Source: an uncultured Caulobacteraceae bacterium (lineage in GTDB: Bacteria > Pseudomonadota > Alphaproteobacteria > Caulobacterales > Aquidulcibacteraceae). Taken from it: 32,986 bases of DNA. The DNA lies in assembly GCA_902826145.1 (NCBI GenBank), contig CADEDT010000019.1:1-32986 (forward strand), read 5' to 3'. Below are positions 15,728-23,138 of the stretch, one piece after another (position 1 is the stretch's first letter; each line of letters begins with the position of its first letter). A program made the translations under genes and the position numbers. The notes under the pieces were generated by a model. The model saw nothing but the letters and a program-made list of their open reading frames with translations, did no database searches and was not told the DNA's origin.

Positions 15728-16579
15728 GTGATATTAAAGCTACGGCCCAAGGGGGTCCCCGAACTTATCCGGATGTTTGTTGGCCGCGCTTGGCTCGTAA
15801 TAGGCGCGGCAGCGACCATCGTGGGACTCCTGTCCCGAATTTCCCAACCCGCGCAGGATTTGTTTTTCGCGAACACTTCGCTCTGGATTGCTCTTATTTG
15901 CGCCACCGCACTTGTTGTCGGTATTCAGCGACTATTTCAGCCGACGCGTGTTCTCTTCAAACCGAAAGGGCGAGCACTCGAGATCGAGTTGAAAGTCGGA
16001 GACTTGTTTGACGAGCCCTCAACCATAGTGGTGCCGGTCAACGACTTCTTCGACACTTCACTGGGTGCCGTTGTCTCGGAAGCGTCCGTTCACGGCCAGT
16101 TCCTTAAGCTTGAGTACCCAAATCGCGAGGCGGAGGCGCGTTCTACGATGGACGCCCTACTTCAATCCAAACGTTGCATCGAGCAGGTGCAGCGACCACC
16201 GGCGGCGACGTGCCGATATGCCGTTGGCGAAGCGATACTAATTCGGCGCGCATCCAAGACTTACTTGCTCATAGCCCTAACACGCACGAACGCCACGTCG
16301 CACAAAACCGAAGCGACACTTGAGAACTACGTCACTGCTCTGGAACGATTGTGGTCTGAGGCGCGCGACTGCTGCAATCACGGCGATGTCGCTCTGCCAC
16401 TTATGGGTACACGAACAGCGCGCATCGGGGTCGACAAGACCACATTGGTCGAACTTACCATTGCATCCGCCATTCGAGCCGATGCGCAGCAGCCAATCGC
16501 CAAGAAGATTACCTTGGCGTTGCGGCCAGACGACCTCGAAGAGATCGATTTATTTGATATTCGACGGAGATTTTCCTAA
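15728..16579 (+). CDS. thsA: ThsA-like effector: two TM helices plus macro domain (type II Thoeris)
   Basis: A protein of 283 residues (from GTG 15728) with two hydrophobic segments at about 21-36 and 51-66 and a C-terminal macro-type domain from about 85. Macro features are IVVPVNDFFDT (100-110), the family-typical SVHGQF (about 120-125) and the loop PLMGTRTARIG (224-234). This TM-macro layout is that of ThsA in type II Thoeris, in which the macro domain senses a TIR-made ADP-ribose conjugate (reported as histidine-ADPR) and the membrane part causes cell death or arrest. The gene overlaps the TIR gene by one nucleotide (TAATG). Codon use (ATA, TTA, CTA) and lower GC differ from neighbours, suggesting acquisition by transfer. 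Start is uncertain: TTG 15692, GTG 15728 or ATG 15773, none with a strong ribosome-binding site. Confidence 0.82.
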   Translation: MILKLRPKGVPELIRMFVGRAWLVIGAAATIVGLLSRISQPAQDLFFANTSLWIALICATALVVGIQRLFQPTRVLFKPKGRALEIELKVGDLFDEPSTIVVPVNDFFDTSLGAVVSEASVHGQFLKLEYPNREAEARSTMDALLQSKRCIEQVQRPPAATCRYAVGEAILIRRASKTYLLIALTRTNATSHKTEATLENYVTALERLWSEARDCCNHGDVALPLMGTRTARIGVDKTTLVELTIASAIRADAQQPIAKKITLALRPDDLEEIDLFDIRRRFS

Positions 16580-17112
16580 TGGCATATCGAAACGGCACTT
16601 ACGTTGCTTTTCACGGCCAAGGTCAGGTCAATCCGACCAAGTCGGATTTCAAATACTATTCGACCATGATGGGCTGGAAGGAAAACAAGCACATCGATTT
16701 CTCGTTCAACAACAGCCACGACAAGACTTATTCGGTGCGAGACACGAGCACTTGGGCCACGTTATCCGCACGACTTCGCGAGCGTCTAAACAACTCGAAG
16801 AACCTGGTTCTGATAACAACAGAGCACACAGCGCTCGACGACGATGGTGTGCCATTTGAGATCGAAACCGCAATTGACCATTGCGAAATCCCAATCATCG
16901 CGACTTACCCCAGCATGGACCAGATCACGGCGGTCACCGCGCAAATGCGATCGTTTTGGCCTCAAGCTCTGCGAACGCGAATTCAGAACGGCAAGGCAAA
17001 GGTGGTTCACGTCCCGTTTAAGCGGAGCGCTCTGAACTATTGCATGGGACACTATAGTCACGACACGCTGCCGAAGAGCGGCGAAGGTACGTTCACCAAG
17101 CCGTGGGACTGA
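16579..17112 (+). CDS. thsB: ThsB-like TIR-domain protein (type II Thoeris)
   Basis: A 177-residue protein with a TIR-like fold of the ThsB/DUF1863 (PF08937) type. Strand 1 is TYVAFHGQG (7-15); KHIDFSFNNSHD (38-49) leads to the conserved loop; helix WATLSARLRERLNNS (59-73) precedes the strand NLVLITTEHT. The segment VPFEIETAID (91-100) corresponds to the W-x-x-E-I-x-x-A region of catalytic TIRs, with E94 the likely catalytic glutamate. IPIIATYPS is the following strand. In Thoeris, ThsB senses phage and converts NAD+ into a cyclic or conjugated ADPR signal for ThsA. The gene is the second of a two-gene unit, coupled by TAATG, and its stop directly abuts the convergent CorC gene. The region 16621-16680 has about 29 G/C of 60, far below the surroundings. 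Confidence 0.82.
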   Translation: MAYRNGTYVAFHGQGQVNPTKSDFKYYSTMMGWKENKHIDFSFNNSHDKTYSVRDTSTWATLSARLRERLNNSKNLVLITTEHTALDDDGVPFEIETAIDHCEIPIIATYPSMDQITAVTAQMRSFWPQALRTRIQNGKAKVVHVPFKRSALNYCMGHYSHDTLPKSGEGTFTKPWD

Positions 17113-18426
17113 CTAACCCCCCTCCATCCCCTCCGCCATCTCACGCTCGACGCGCAGCGCGGTGAGTTGATTGCGTTGGCGGCGGAGGACTTGGAAGCGA
17201 TAGCCATGAAACGCGAAGCGTTGCCCTGGCTCGGGGATCGCCTGGGCTTCGTGGATCACCAGGCCGGCTATGGTGACGGCTTCTTCGTCGGGCAGATCCC
17301 AGTTCATGGCGCGGTTCAGATCGCGGATCGGCACTGAGCCGTCGACATTGACGCTGCCGTCGGGCTGCTGGCGCACGCCTTGCACGGCGATGTCGTGCTC
17401 GTCTTTGATGTCGCCGACGATCTCTTCGAGAATATCCTCGAGCGTGACGAGGCCCATGAGCGCGCCGTACTCGTCCACCACGATGGCGAAGTGTTCGCGC
17501 CGGCGCAGGAATTCGGCGAGCTGATCTTCAGCGCTCGTCTGCATCGGCGTGAACCAGGGCGTGCGCTTTACGTCGTTGACGTCGAAGCCGTCGCGGCCGT
17601 GCTCGGAAATAGCGCGCAGCAGATCACGCGCGTGCAGCACGCCGACGATATTGTCCGGCTCGTCCTTCCAGAGCGGCAGGCGCGTGTGCGGCGAGCTCAT
17701 GGCTTGCGCCAGGATTTCGCGCGCCGGCAGGTCGATGTCGACGGACTTCATGTTCTTGCGATGGATCATGACGTCGGCGACGGTGAGTTCGGAAAGATCG
17801 AGCGAGCCGCGCAGACGATCGCGCACGCTCATTTCGAGAGCGCCCTGCTCGGCCGAGGTGTCGACGATGCTTTCGATCTCGGCGCCGGTCAGCACTTCGT
17901 GGTGCGAAACCTCCTTCACGCCGAACATGCGCAACACGCCGCGCGAGGCGTTGTTCAAGAGCCAGTTCAGCGGATAGAGCAGCAGGAACGACCAGTGCAG
18001 AGGATACGCGATCCAGAGCGAAACGGGCTCGGGATTGCGGATGGCGAACGTCTTCGGGACTTGTTCGCCGATGACGATGTGCAGCGATGAAAAGACGAGA
18101 AAGCCGATCAGGAAGGCGACGAGATGGATGAACTCTTCGCTGAGGCCCATCGGTTGCAGCAGCGGCGTGACGATGGCAGCGACCGTGGGCTCGCCCACCC
18201 AGCCGAGGCCGAGCGAGGCCATGGTGATGCCGAGCTGGCAGCACGCGAGATAGGCTTCGATGTTGCCTAAGAGCTTCTTGGTGAGCACCGCGCCGAAGGC
18301 GTTCTCTTCCGCCAGCGCGTCGATACGGAAGGCGCGCGCTTTCACCAAAGCAAACTCGGCGGCGACGTAAAATGCGTTGGCGGCCAACAACACAAACGCC
18401 ACCAACAAACTTAAGTAGGGACTCAT
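17113..18426 (-). CDS. CorC/HlyC-family membrane protein (CNNM domain plus CBS pair)
   Basis: A 437-residue protein with the layout of the hemolysin C/CorC family: an N-terminal CNNM domain with about four hydrophobic segments (about 1-195, including AEFALVKARAFRID, QLGITMASLGLGWVGEP and HIVIGEQVPKTFAIRN), then two CBS domains (about 215-340, VMIHRKNMKSVDID and FAIVVDEYGALMGLVTLEDILEEIVGDI), and a C-terminal CorC_HlyC transporter-associated domain (VDGSVPIRDLNRAMNW onwards). Family members are implicated in Mg2+/Co2+ homeostasis; the hemolysin label is historical. The start ATG overlaps the stop of aroB (ATGA), so it is the last gene of the aroK-aroB operon. Why it travels with shikimate genes is unclear, although the arrangement seems to recur in related bacteria. 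Confidence 0.92.
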   Translation of the reverse strand: MSPYLSLLVAFVLLAANAFYVAAEFALVKARAFRIDALAEENAFGAVLTKKLLGNIEAYLACCQLGITMASLGLGWVGEPTVAAIVTPLLQPMGLSEEFIHLVAFLIGFLVFSSLHIVIGEQVPKTFAIRNPEPVSLWIAYPLHWSFLLLYPLNWLLNNASRGVLRMFGVKEVSHHEVLTGAEIESIVDTSAEQGALEMSVRDRLRGSLDLSELTVADVMIHRKNMKSVDIDLPAREILAQAMSSPHTRLPLWKDEPDNIVGVLHARDLLRAISEHGRDGFDVNDVKRTPWFTPMQTSAEDQLAEFLRRREHFAIVVDEYGALMGLVTLEDILEEIVGDIKDEHDIAVQGVRQQPDGSVNVDGSVPIRDLNRAMNWDLPDEEAVTIAGLVIHEAQAIPEPGQRFAFHGYRFQVLRRQRNQLTALRVEREMAEGMEGG

Positions 18427-19526
18427 CTAGTCTCTCGGTTGAGGAAGGCGGCGAGCTTTTCTGCGTCTGCCGCCCGATGTGCGAAGGCCTGGCCGATGCC
18501 GCGGGCCAGGATCAAAGTAATTGCGCCGGCTTCGCTCTTCTTGTCGGCGGCCATCAGCGCGAGAAGTTTCTGCGGGTCGTAGGGCGCGCCGGCAAGCTCG
18601 CGAAGATCGGTGACGAAGCCGGCGCTTTCAAGATGCTTGCGGACGCGGGTGGCGTCTTCGGCGCCGCAGAGGCCGAGCTCAGCGGAGAAGGCGAAGGCGA
18701 GCGCTGTGCCTGCGGCGACGGCTTCGCCGTGGAGCAGCGTGCCATCGTATGCCGAGTGCGCTTCCAGTGCGTGCGCGAAGGTGTGGCCGAGGTTGAGAAG
18801 CGCGCGCTGGCCCTTCTCGGTTTCGTCGGCCTCGACGATGCGGGCCTTGAACGCGATGGCCGTGGCGATCGCTTTGGCGAGTGGCGTTGGTTTGGTGGCG
18901 AGAACGTCGGCGGCGTTAGCTTCGCACCAATCGAAGAACGCCGCGTCGCCAATCAGCGCCGCTTTCACGATCTCCGCATAGCCCGCGCGCAGCTCCCGCT
19001 CGGGCAGCGTACCCAACACGTCGAGATCAGCGATCACCAGTTTGGGCTGATGGATAAGGCCGATAAGGTTCTTGCCTTCCGGTGTGTCGATCGCCGTCTT
19101 GCCGCCGACGCTGGAGTCCACTTGCGCCAGCAATGTCGTCGGGATCTGCACGAAATCGACGCCGCGTTTCACGAGACCAGCCGCGAGGCCGCTTAAATCG
19201 CCAATCACACCGCCGCCGAAAGCGACGACGAGATCGCGCCGGTCGATGCCCGCTTGCAGCAAATGCCGCGTCAGCATTTCGAGGCCAGCGAAACTCTTGG
19301 AGCCTTCGCCGGGCGGCAAAGTGATCGTCCAGTTCTTGATGCCGGCGGCATCGAGTGCTGCCGTCAGTGCCGGGCGATGCAGGCGCGCGACATTCTGATC
19401 GGTGACGATGAAAACGCGATTGGTCGGCGCGAACGGCGCGATCAACTCACCCGCGCGCGAAAGCAGGTTGGCGTCGGTGATGACATTGTACGAGCGCTCG
19501 CCGAGTTGGACGGGGATGGTGGTCAT
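18423..19526 (-). CDS. aroB: 3-dehydroquinate synthase
   Basis: A 367-residue enzyme of the shikimate pathway that converts 3-deoxy-D-arabino-heptulosonate 7-phosphate to 3-dehydroquinate using NAD+ and a divalent metal. Recognisable are FGGGVIGDLSGLAAG (103-117, NAD-binding), PTTLLAQVDSSVGGKTAID (129-147), E185 in AGYAEIVKAA, H248 in LNLGHTFAHALE and H266 in LLHGEAV as metal ligands. The start ATG 19526 overlaps the aroK stop (ATGA); a longer frame upstream would read through the aroK coding region and is rejected. Middle gene of aroK-aroB-CorC, with both ends overlapping by 4 nt. Confidence 0.97.
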   Translation of the reverse strand: MTTIPVQLGERSYNVITDANLLSRAGELIAPFAPTNRVFIVTDQNVARLHRPALTAALDAAGIKNWTITLPPGEGSKSFAGLEMLTRHLLQAGIDRRDLVVAFGGGVIGDLSGLAAGLVKRGVDFVQIPTTLLAQVDSSVGGKTAIDTPEGKNLIGLIHQPKLVIADLDVLGTLPERELRAGYAEIVKAALIGDAAFFDWCEANAADVLATKPTPLAKAIATAIAFKARIVEADETEKGQRALLNLGHTFAHALEAHSAYDGTLLHGEAVAAGTALAFAFSAELGLCGAEDATRVRKHLESAGFVTDLRELAGAPYDPQKLLALMAADKKSEAGAITLILARGIGQAFAHRAADAEKLAAFLNRETR

Positions 19527-20128
19527 GGCGCCTTCGCGAGATGCGCACGCAGCGTCGAGAGGATGAGGCTGACCGCGCTGTTGTGCGGGCCGCTGCCGGT
19601 TTCGATGGTGAGATCGGCTTCGGCGTAGATCGGGTAACGCTCGTCCATCAATCTTTGCATGACGGCGCGCGGATCTTCTTCCTTCAGCAGCGGGCGATGA
19701 TCGCGCCGCGTCACACGCTTCATCAATACATCTAGCGGCGCTTTCAGCCAAATCGAGATGGCGCGTTCCTGCATGAGTTCGCGCGTGCGTAGATCGATGA
19801 AGGCGCCGCCGCCGGTGGCGAGCACGTGCGTGGGGCCGGCGAGCAAACGAGCGATCACCTGCCTCTCCCCCCGACGGAACTCACTTTCGCCCCGGTCAGC
19901 GAAGATGTCCTCGATGGAACGGCCCGCTGCTGCAACGATGGCGTCGTCGGCATCCACAAACGGAAGTTGGAGGGCCGAGGCCAGGCGCCGCCCAATCGTG
20001 GTTTTCCCCGCCCCCATCAGGCCAACAAGCGCGATCGTGCGCGGGGGCTCAATGCCGGCGGCTTGCCGGCGCAGCTCGGCAACGGCGTCCGCACGCTCAC
20101 CGACATCGCTGCTTTCCGGCCGAACCAC
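19523..20128 (-). CDS. aroK: Shikimate kinase
   Basis: A 201-residue kinase that phosphorylates shikimate at the 3-hydroxyl using ATP. Walker A is GLMGAGKTT (36-44). The shikimate-binding region has DADDAI (about 59-64), RGESEFRRGE and ATGGGAF, and the lid arginine segment is RRDHRPLL. The N-terminus is about 30 residues longer than the usual start of the family, an extension common in alphaproteobacteria. The start is GTG at 20128, preceded by GAGGTGA 5 nt upstream, a strong ribosome-binding site. First gene of the aroK-aroB-CorC operon; its upstream region holds a pair of long hairpins. Confidence 0.95.
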   Translation of the reverse strand: MVRPESSDVGERADAVAELRRQAAGIEPPRTIALVGLMGAGKTTIGRRLASALQLPFVDADDAIVAAAGRSIEDIFADRGESEFRRGERQVIARLLAGPTHVLATGGGAFIDLRTRELMQERAISIWLKAPLDVLMKRVTRRDHRPLLKEEDPRAVMQRLMDERYPIYAEADLTIETGSGPHNSAVSLILSTLRAHLAKAP

Positions 20129-20174
20129 GAATCACCTCAAAAGGTCCGGACAAGGTTAAGCGCGGACCGGGGGC

Positions 20175-20251
20175 CTAGTGTGCCGGATTTGAAGTTCGCC
20201 ACCAACTGGGAGCGGGCACGAAGCGAACTTCAAATCCGATAAGCACACTAG
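20175..20251. repeat. Long hairpin element 1 upstream of aroK
   Basis: Outer arms CTAGTGTG (20175-20182) and CACACTAG (20244-20251) and inner arms CGGATTTGAAGTTCGC (20184-20199) and GCGAACTTCAAATCCG (20223-20238), both perfect. The right arm has a 4-nt excess (ATAAG against C). The 23-nt loop contains CTGGGAGCGGGC. It shares its architecture with the next element, in opposite orientation. Confidence 0.85.
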
Positions 20252-20268
20252 AAGCCAGATTTTTGCTT

Positions 20269-20343
20269 TAGTGCGGCTTGTCATGATGAATTTCGCTCCC
20301 AGCCCGCCCTCAAGCACAGGCGAAATTCATCATGGCCGCACTA
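20269..20343. repeat. Long hairpin element 2, related to element 1 but inverted
   Basis: Outer arms TAGTGCGGC (20269-20277) and GCCGCACTA (20335-20343); inner arms CATGATGAATTTCGC (20282-20296) and GCGAAATTCATCATG (20320-20334), both perfect. The left arm has 4 extra bases (TTGT), mirroring element 1, and the 23-nt loop contains GCCCGC and TCCCAG modules. The stem differs from element 1 while pairing is preserved. Confidence 0.85.
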
Positions 20344-20403
20344 GAACTTCGCCACATTTTGTAGGCAATCTCGTCCGCTCGCAACGGCAGGGGCCAACCG
20401 GCG

Positions 20404-20592
20404 ATGTATCGACGCAGACGCAGGCGTTCTTCGTTCGCCCGGCGTACGCCGCCGCAGGTGGGCTACGCTGTGATTGGCGTGTGCGCGGCGGTGGTGATCG
20501 GCCTTTTCGTGTTTTTCATCGGCCAGTCCGACAAACTCGCGCCGCCTACCCAAGAAATTCGTGTCGAAGTGCAGGACGCCTTCAAGGAATGA
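20404..20592 (+). CDS. Small single-pass membrane protein (62 aa)
   Basis: A 62-residue protein with an Arg-rich N-terminus (MYRRRRRRSSFARR), one hydrophobic helix (YAVIGVCAAVVIGLFVFFIG, about 21-40) and a short polar tail (PPTQEIRVEVQDAFKE), as expected for an inner-membrane protein with its C-terminus in the periplasm. The stop overlaps the start of the exported Ala-rich protein by 4 nt (ATGA), so the two are translationally coupled. Function unknown; the coupling suggests a joint role at the envelope. The ribosome-binding site is weak (AGGGG about 13 nt upstream). Confidence 0.75.
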   Translation: MYRRRRRRSSFARRTPPQVGYAVIGVCAAVVIGLFVFFIGQSDKLAPPTQEIRVEVQDAFKE

Positions 20593-22205
20593 CGAACATG
20601 GTTACTCGCTCGCTTGCGCTTGGACTGATGGCCGGGGCGCTCTTGCCGGTGTGCGCTTATGCGCAGAGCAACACGCCTGCGCCGATCGAACAGGCGCAGT
20701 TGAGCGACCTCAACGCGTGGACAGTCGGCGCGCTCTCGCGCTCAAACGGCGCGCTGCCGAGCGATATCTGGACGCGCTCAGATCCGGCCTTCCTCGCGAT
20801 GGCATTCGATCGCCTGCCGGCCGTGTACGATTCACCGGCGATGCTCGCACTCGCACGTCGCGTGCTGCTTTCGGGCGCGGAAGCGCCACGCGGCGGTGAC
20901 GCGGATGCGGCGGCGCGCGAACGCTTCGAAGCGCTCGGCAAAATGGGCGCAGCCGATGAGCTGGCGACGATGGCGTCGGGCGCGGGCAGCGCCGCGAACG
21001 ATGTGCAGATCGCGCAGTACGCCGCGCAAGCAGAGCTGGCACGCGGCCAACGCGTTCAGGCCTGTAATCGCGGGCGGGCGGCCAATGTCACCGAACAAGT
21101 CCCGCCATTCTTGTTGCGGCTACGCGCTTACTGCGCCGCCGTTGGCGGCGATCGCGCCGCGGCGGACTTGGCGCTCGAGTTGGCGCGCGCTCAGAACGCG
21201 GCAGACGCTTGGTATACCGGCGCCGTTGCCGCCGCTGGCGGCGCGCCAGGGACGCGACCACCAACAGCGCGGTACGACAACTCCCTCGCCGTGCAGCTTT
21301 CGATCGCCGCGCAATTGCGCCCGGGGCCAAACCCGCTCGCGAGCTCTTCGACGCTGGCGCTAGTCGCACTCGCGAGAAACAACGAGGCGCCGCAGCCACA
21401 GCGCGCGCAAGCAGCGGCGCTTGCCTTCCGGCGTGGCGCACTGAGCGCTGCGGACGCGCGCACGATCTTGGCGGCGACGCCGGCGGAGATGACCTCGGGG
21501 CTGCCGCCGATCGTTACGGCGCTCCGCCAAATCACGGCTGCGCCAGGTTCAATCGAAGCAGCGACTGCGATCGCCACAGTTCTGCGCGCGGCGGCGGCCT
21601 ATCCCGACTTCGCTGCGGCGTCGCGCTTCTTCAAATCTGACATCGCCGCGCTGCAAAGCGCGCCGGATGCGGCGAGCGCAGTTCTGTTTGCACGCGCGGC
21701 CTTGGCGACGGGCGACGCGCAGCTCGGCCAGCGCCTGGTCGCGAGCGCGCGGCAAGCCGGCGCTGACGAGGCCGTGCTCGCGCCGCTCGACGCCGCGCTG
21801 GTGGCGCTCACGGGCGCACGCAACGAGCAAGGCACCATGGCGATGCAACGACGGATCGACCGCGCGGCAGGCGCCAACGCACGCGCCGCCGCACGCGACG
21901 TGACGATTCTCTCGGCGCTCGGCGCGCCGACAGAGGGCGCGGTGCAAACCTTCCTGCTCGCGAACGCACCCCAAGGCGGCGCCCGCGCGGATAGCGGCGC
22001 GATGCTCGCACTTGCCTCGTCCGTGGAGCGGGGGGCCGTTGGCGAAGGCGCGCTGCTTGCTGTGATCGCCGCCGGCGAAGGCGGCCCCGCGCGGCTGGAC
22101 TCGGAGTCGGTGGAGCGCATCATCCGCGCACTACGTGGTTTGCGCTTGGAAGATGAAGCGCGGCGCATCGCGGCGGAAGCGATCCTGGCCGGCCCGCCAA
22201 GTTAA
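20589..22205 (+). CDS. Large exported Ala-rich hypothetical protein (538 aa)
   Basis: A 538-residue protein. A signal peptide (basic MTNMVTRS, hydrophobic LALGLMAGALLPVC, cleavage around AYAQ-S) is followed by an Ala-rich, mostly helical body with repeated short helix-turn-helix units, such as ADLALELARAQNAADAW and LALARRVLLSGAEAP, resembling TPR/Sel1-type solenoids without a clear consensus. No catalytic motif was found. The start at ATG 20589 follows from the ATGA overlap with the small membrane gene; ATG 20598, with AAGGA nearby, is an alternative. Periplasmic location is likely; function unknown. Confidence 0.8.
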   Translation: MTNMVTRSLALGLMAGALLPVCAYAQSNTPAPIEQAQLSDLNAWTVGALSRSNGALPSDIWTRSDPAFLAMAFDRLPAVYDSPAMLALARRVLLSGAEAPRGGDADAAARERFEALGKMGAADELATMASGAGSAANDVQIAQYAAQAELARGQRVQACNRGRAANVTEQVPPFLLRLRAYCAAVGGDRAAADLALELARAQNAADAWYTGAVAAAGGAPGTRPPTARYDNSLAVQLSIAAQLRPGPNPLASSSTLALVALARNNEAPQPQRAQAAALAFRRGALSAADARTILAATPAEMTSGLPPIVTALRQITAAPGSIEAATAIATVLRAAAAYPDFAAASRFFKSDIAALQSAPDAASAVLFARAALATGDAQLGQRLVASARQAGADEAVLAPLDAALVALTGARNEQGTMAMQRRIDRAAGANARAAARDVTILSALGAPTEGAVQTFLLANAPQGGARADSGAMLALASSVERGAVGEGALLAVIAAGEGGPARLDSESVERIIRALRGLRLEDEARRIAAEAILAGPPS

Positions 22206-22244
22206 GCGTACGGCAGCACGGGCCGACTCAGAGCGGCAAAACTA

Positions 22245-23042
22245 CTACTGCGCGACGATCTGGCAGGTGTAGCGATCGTGCGACTGGTTGCGAATTAATG
22301 GCTGACGATCACTCAAAAGTTCGAGTTGCTGCGACGTGTCGTAGCGAACGACCAAACCAGTCTCAGCATCGTGAACGATGTGAGCTTGGCTTTGTACTCT
22401 CACCGAGACCATCGCACCTTGTATCTGACCCTCGCCTTGAAGCTGGAGTTCGCCCTCAAATACGTAGACGCGCCGGCCATCCTGGGTTTGCTCGCCAATA
22501 AACGGAATGTTGATCGTGCCGCCCACTGGGAACGGCACGCCCAAGGCTGACGTCATTTGACTAATCAGGGTGCTACGAAGCGCCTCCGGATATAGTTGAT
22601 CGCCAACGGCGAATGAGCGGCCGACAAGCAACCGTTCCGGAATTTCCAAGGCGAGAGAATTTGCGAGCGCGGCGGCATCGACCGGGAGCGTGGACGCCGT
22701 CATGGCGCGCTCGAAACCGCTCCCAGACAGCACGGCGTTGCTGACTGCACCATCTGCGGCGACGTTCGCACGCAGAAAGGTTTCGCCGTGAGCGGCGACC
22801 GCGCTCTGTTCGAATGCGTAGCCATCTCCGGCGCGCGTCGCGCGGAAACCGCGCGTGTCGGCAGCGATCTGCGGCTGGTTCACGGGCGATCGCCCGGTGG
22901 CGTCGAAGAGCGTTGTTTGGCCGGTCTCGCCCTGACATGCGCGCTGCATCGACGTAGATAGAACCGGTGTAACGCGGGTCTGCGCCTGCGCCGCGAACGG
23001 TACAAACGCCAATGCAACTACAGCCGCGCGCAAGACTCTCAT
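22245..23042 (-). CDS. Exported hypothetical protein (265 aa)
   Basis: A secreted or periplasmic protein of 265 residues from ATG 23042: signal peptide MRVLRAAVVALAFVPFAAQAQ-T, then a mixed beta-rich body with AVGDQLYPEALRSTLI, FPVGGTINIPFIGEQ and a central RVYVFEGELQLQGEGQIQGA beta-hairpin region. Two cysteines (in QRACQGE and YTCQIV) bracket the mature protein. No known domain recognised. ATG 23051 or 23075 would lengthen it by 3 or 11 residues; the shorter form gives the best signal peptide. Divergent from xerD, convergent with the Ala-rich gene. Confidence 0.72.
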   Translation of the reverse strand: MRVLRAAVVALAFVPFAAQAQTRVTPVLSTSMQRACQGETGQTTLFDATGRSPVNQPQIAADTRGFRATRAGDGYAFEQSAVAAHGETFLRANVAADGAVSNAVLSGSGFERAMTASTLPVDAAALANSLALEIPERLLVGRSFAVGDQLYPEALRSTLISQMTSALGVPFPVGGTINIPFIGEQTQDGRRVYVFEGELQLQGEGQIQGAMVSVRVQSQAHIVHDAETGLVVRYDTSQQLELLSDRQPLIRNQSHDRYTCQIVAQ

Positions 23043-23138
23043 GAATGCCCCCATACTTAAAGCCAGGCTAGCCATAGGTGGAGCAGATCACAATGCAGGA
23101 GTTGCGCTGACAACTGCGCCCATGCAGGCTCTGACGTC

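Noticed and set aside
19527..19751. Upstream extension of aroB by 75 codons
   Set aside because: It reads through the aroK gene in another frame; the ATG at 19526 overlaps the aroK stop and begins the conserved protein.
20271..20588. Plus-strand extension of the large exported protein starting at 20271
   Set aside because: It overlaps the small membrane gene in a different frame and runs through hairpin 2; the signal peptide starts only at 20589-20598.
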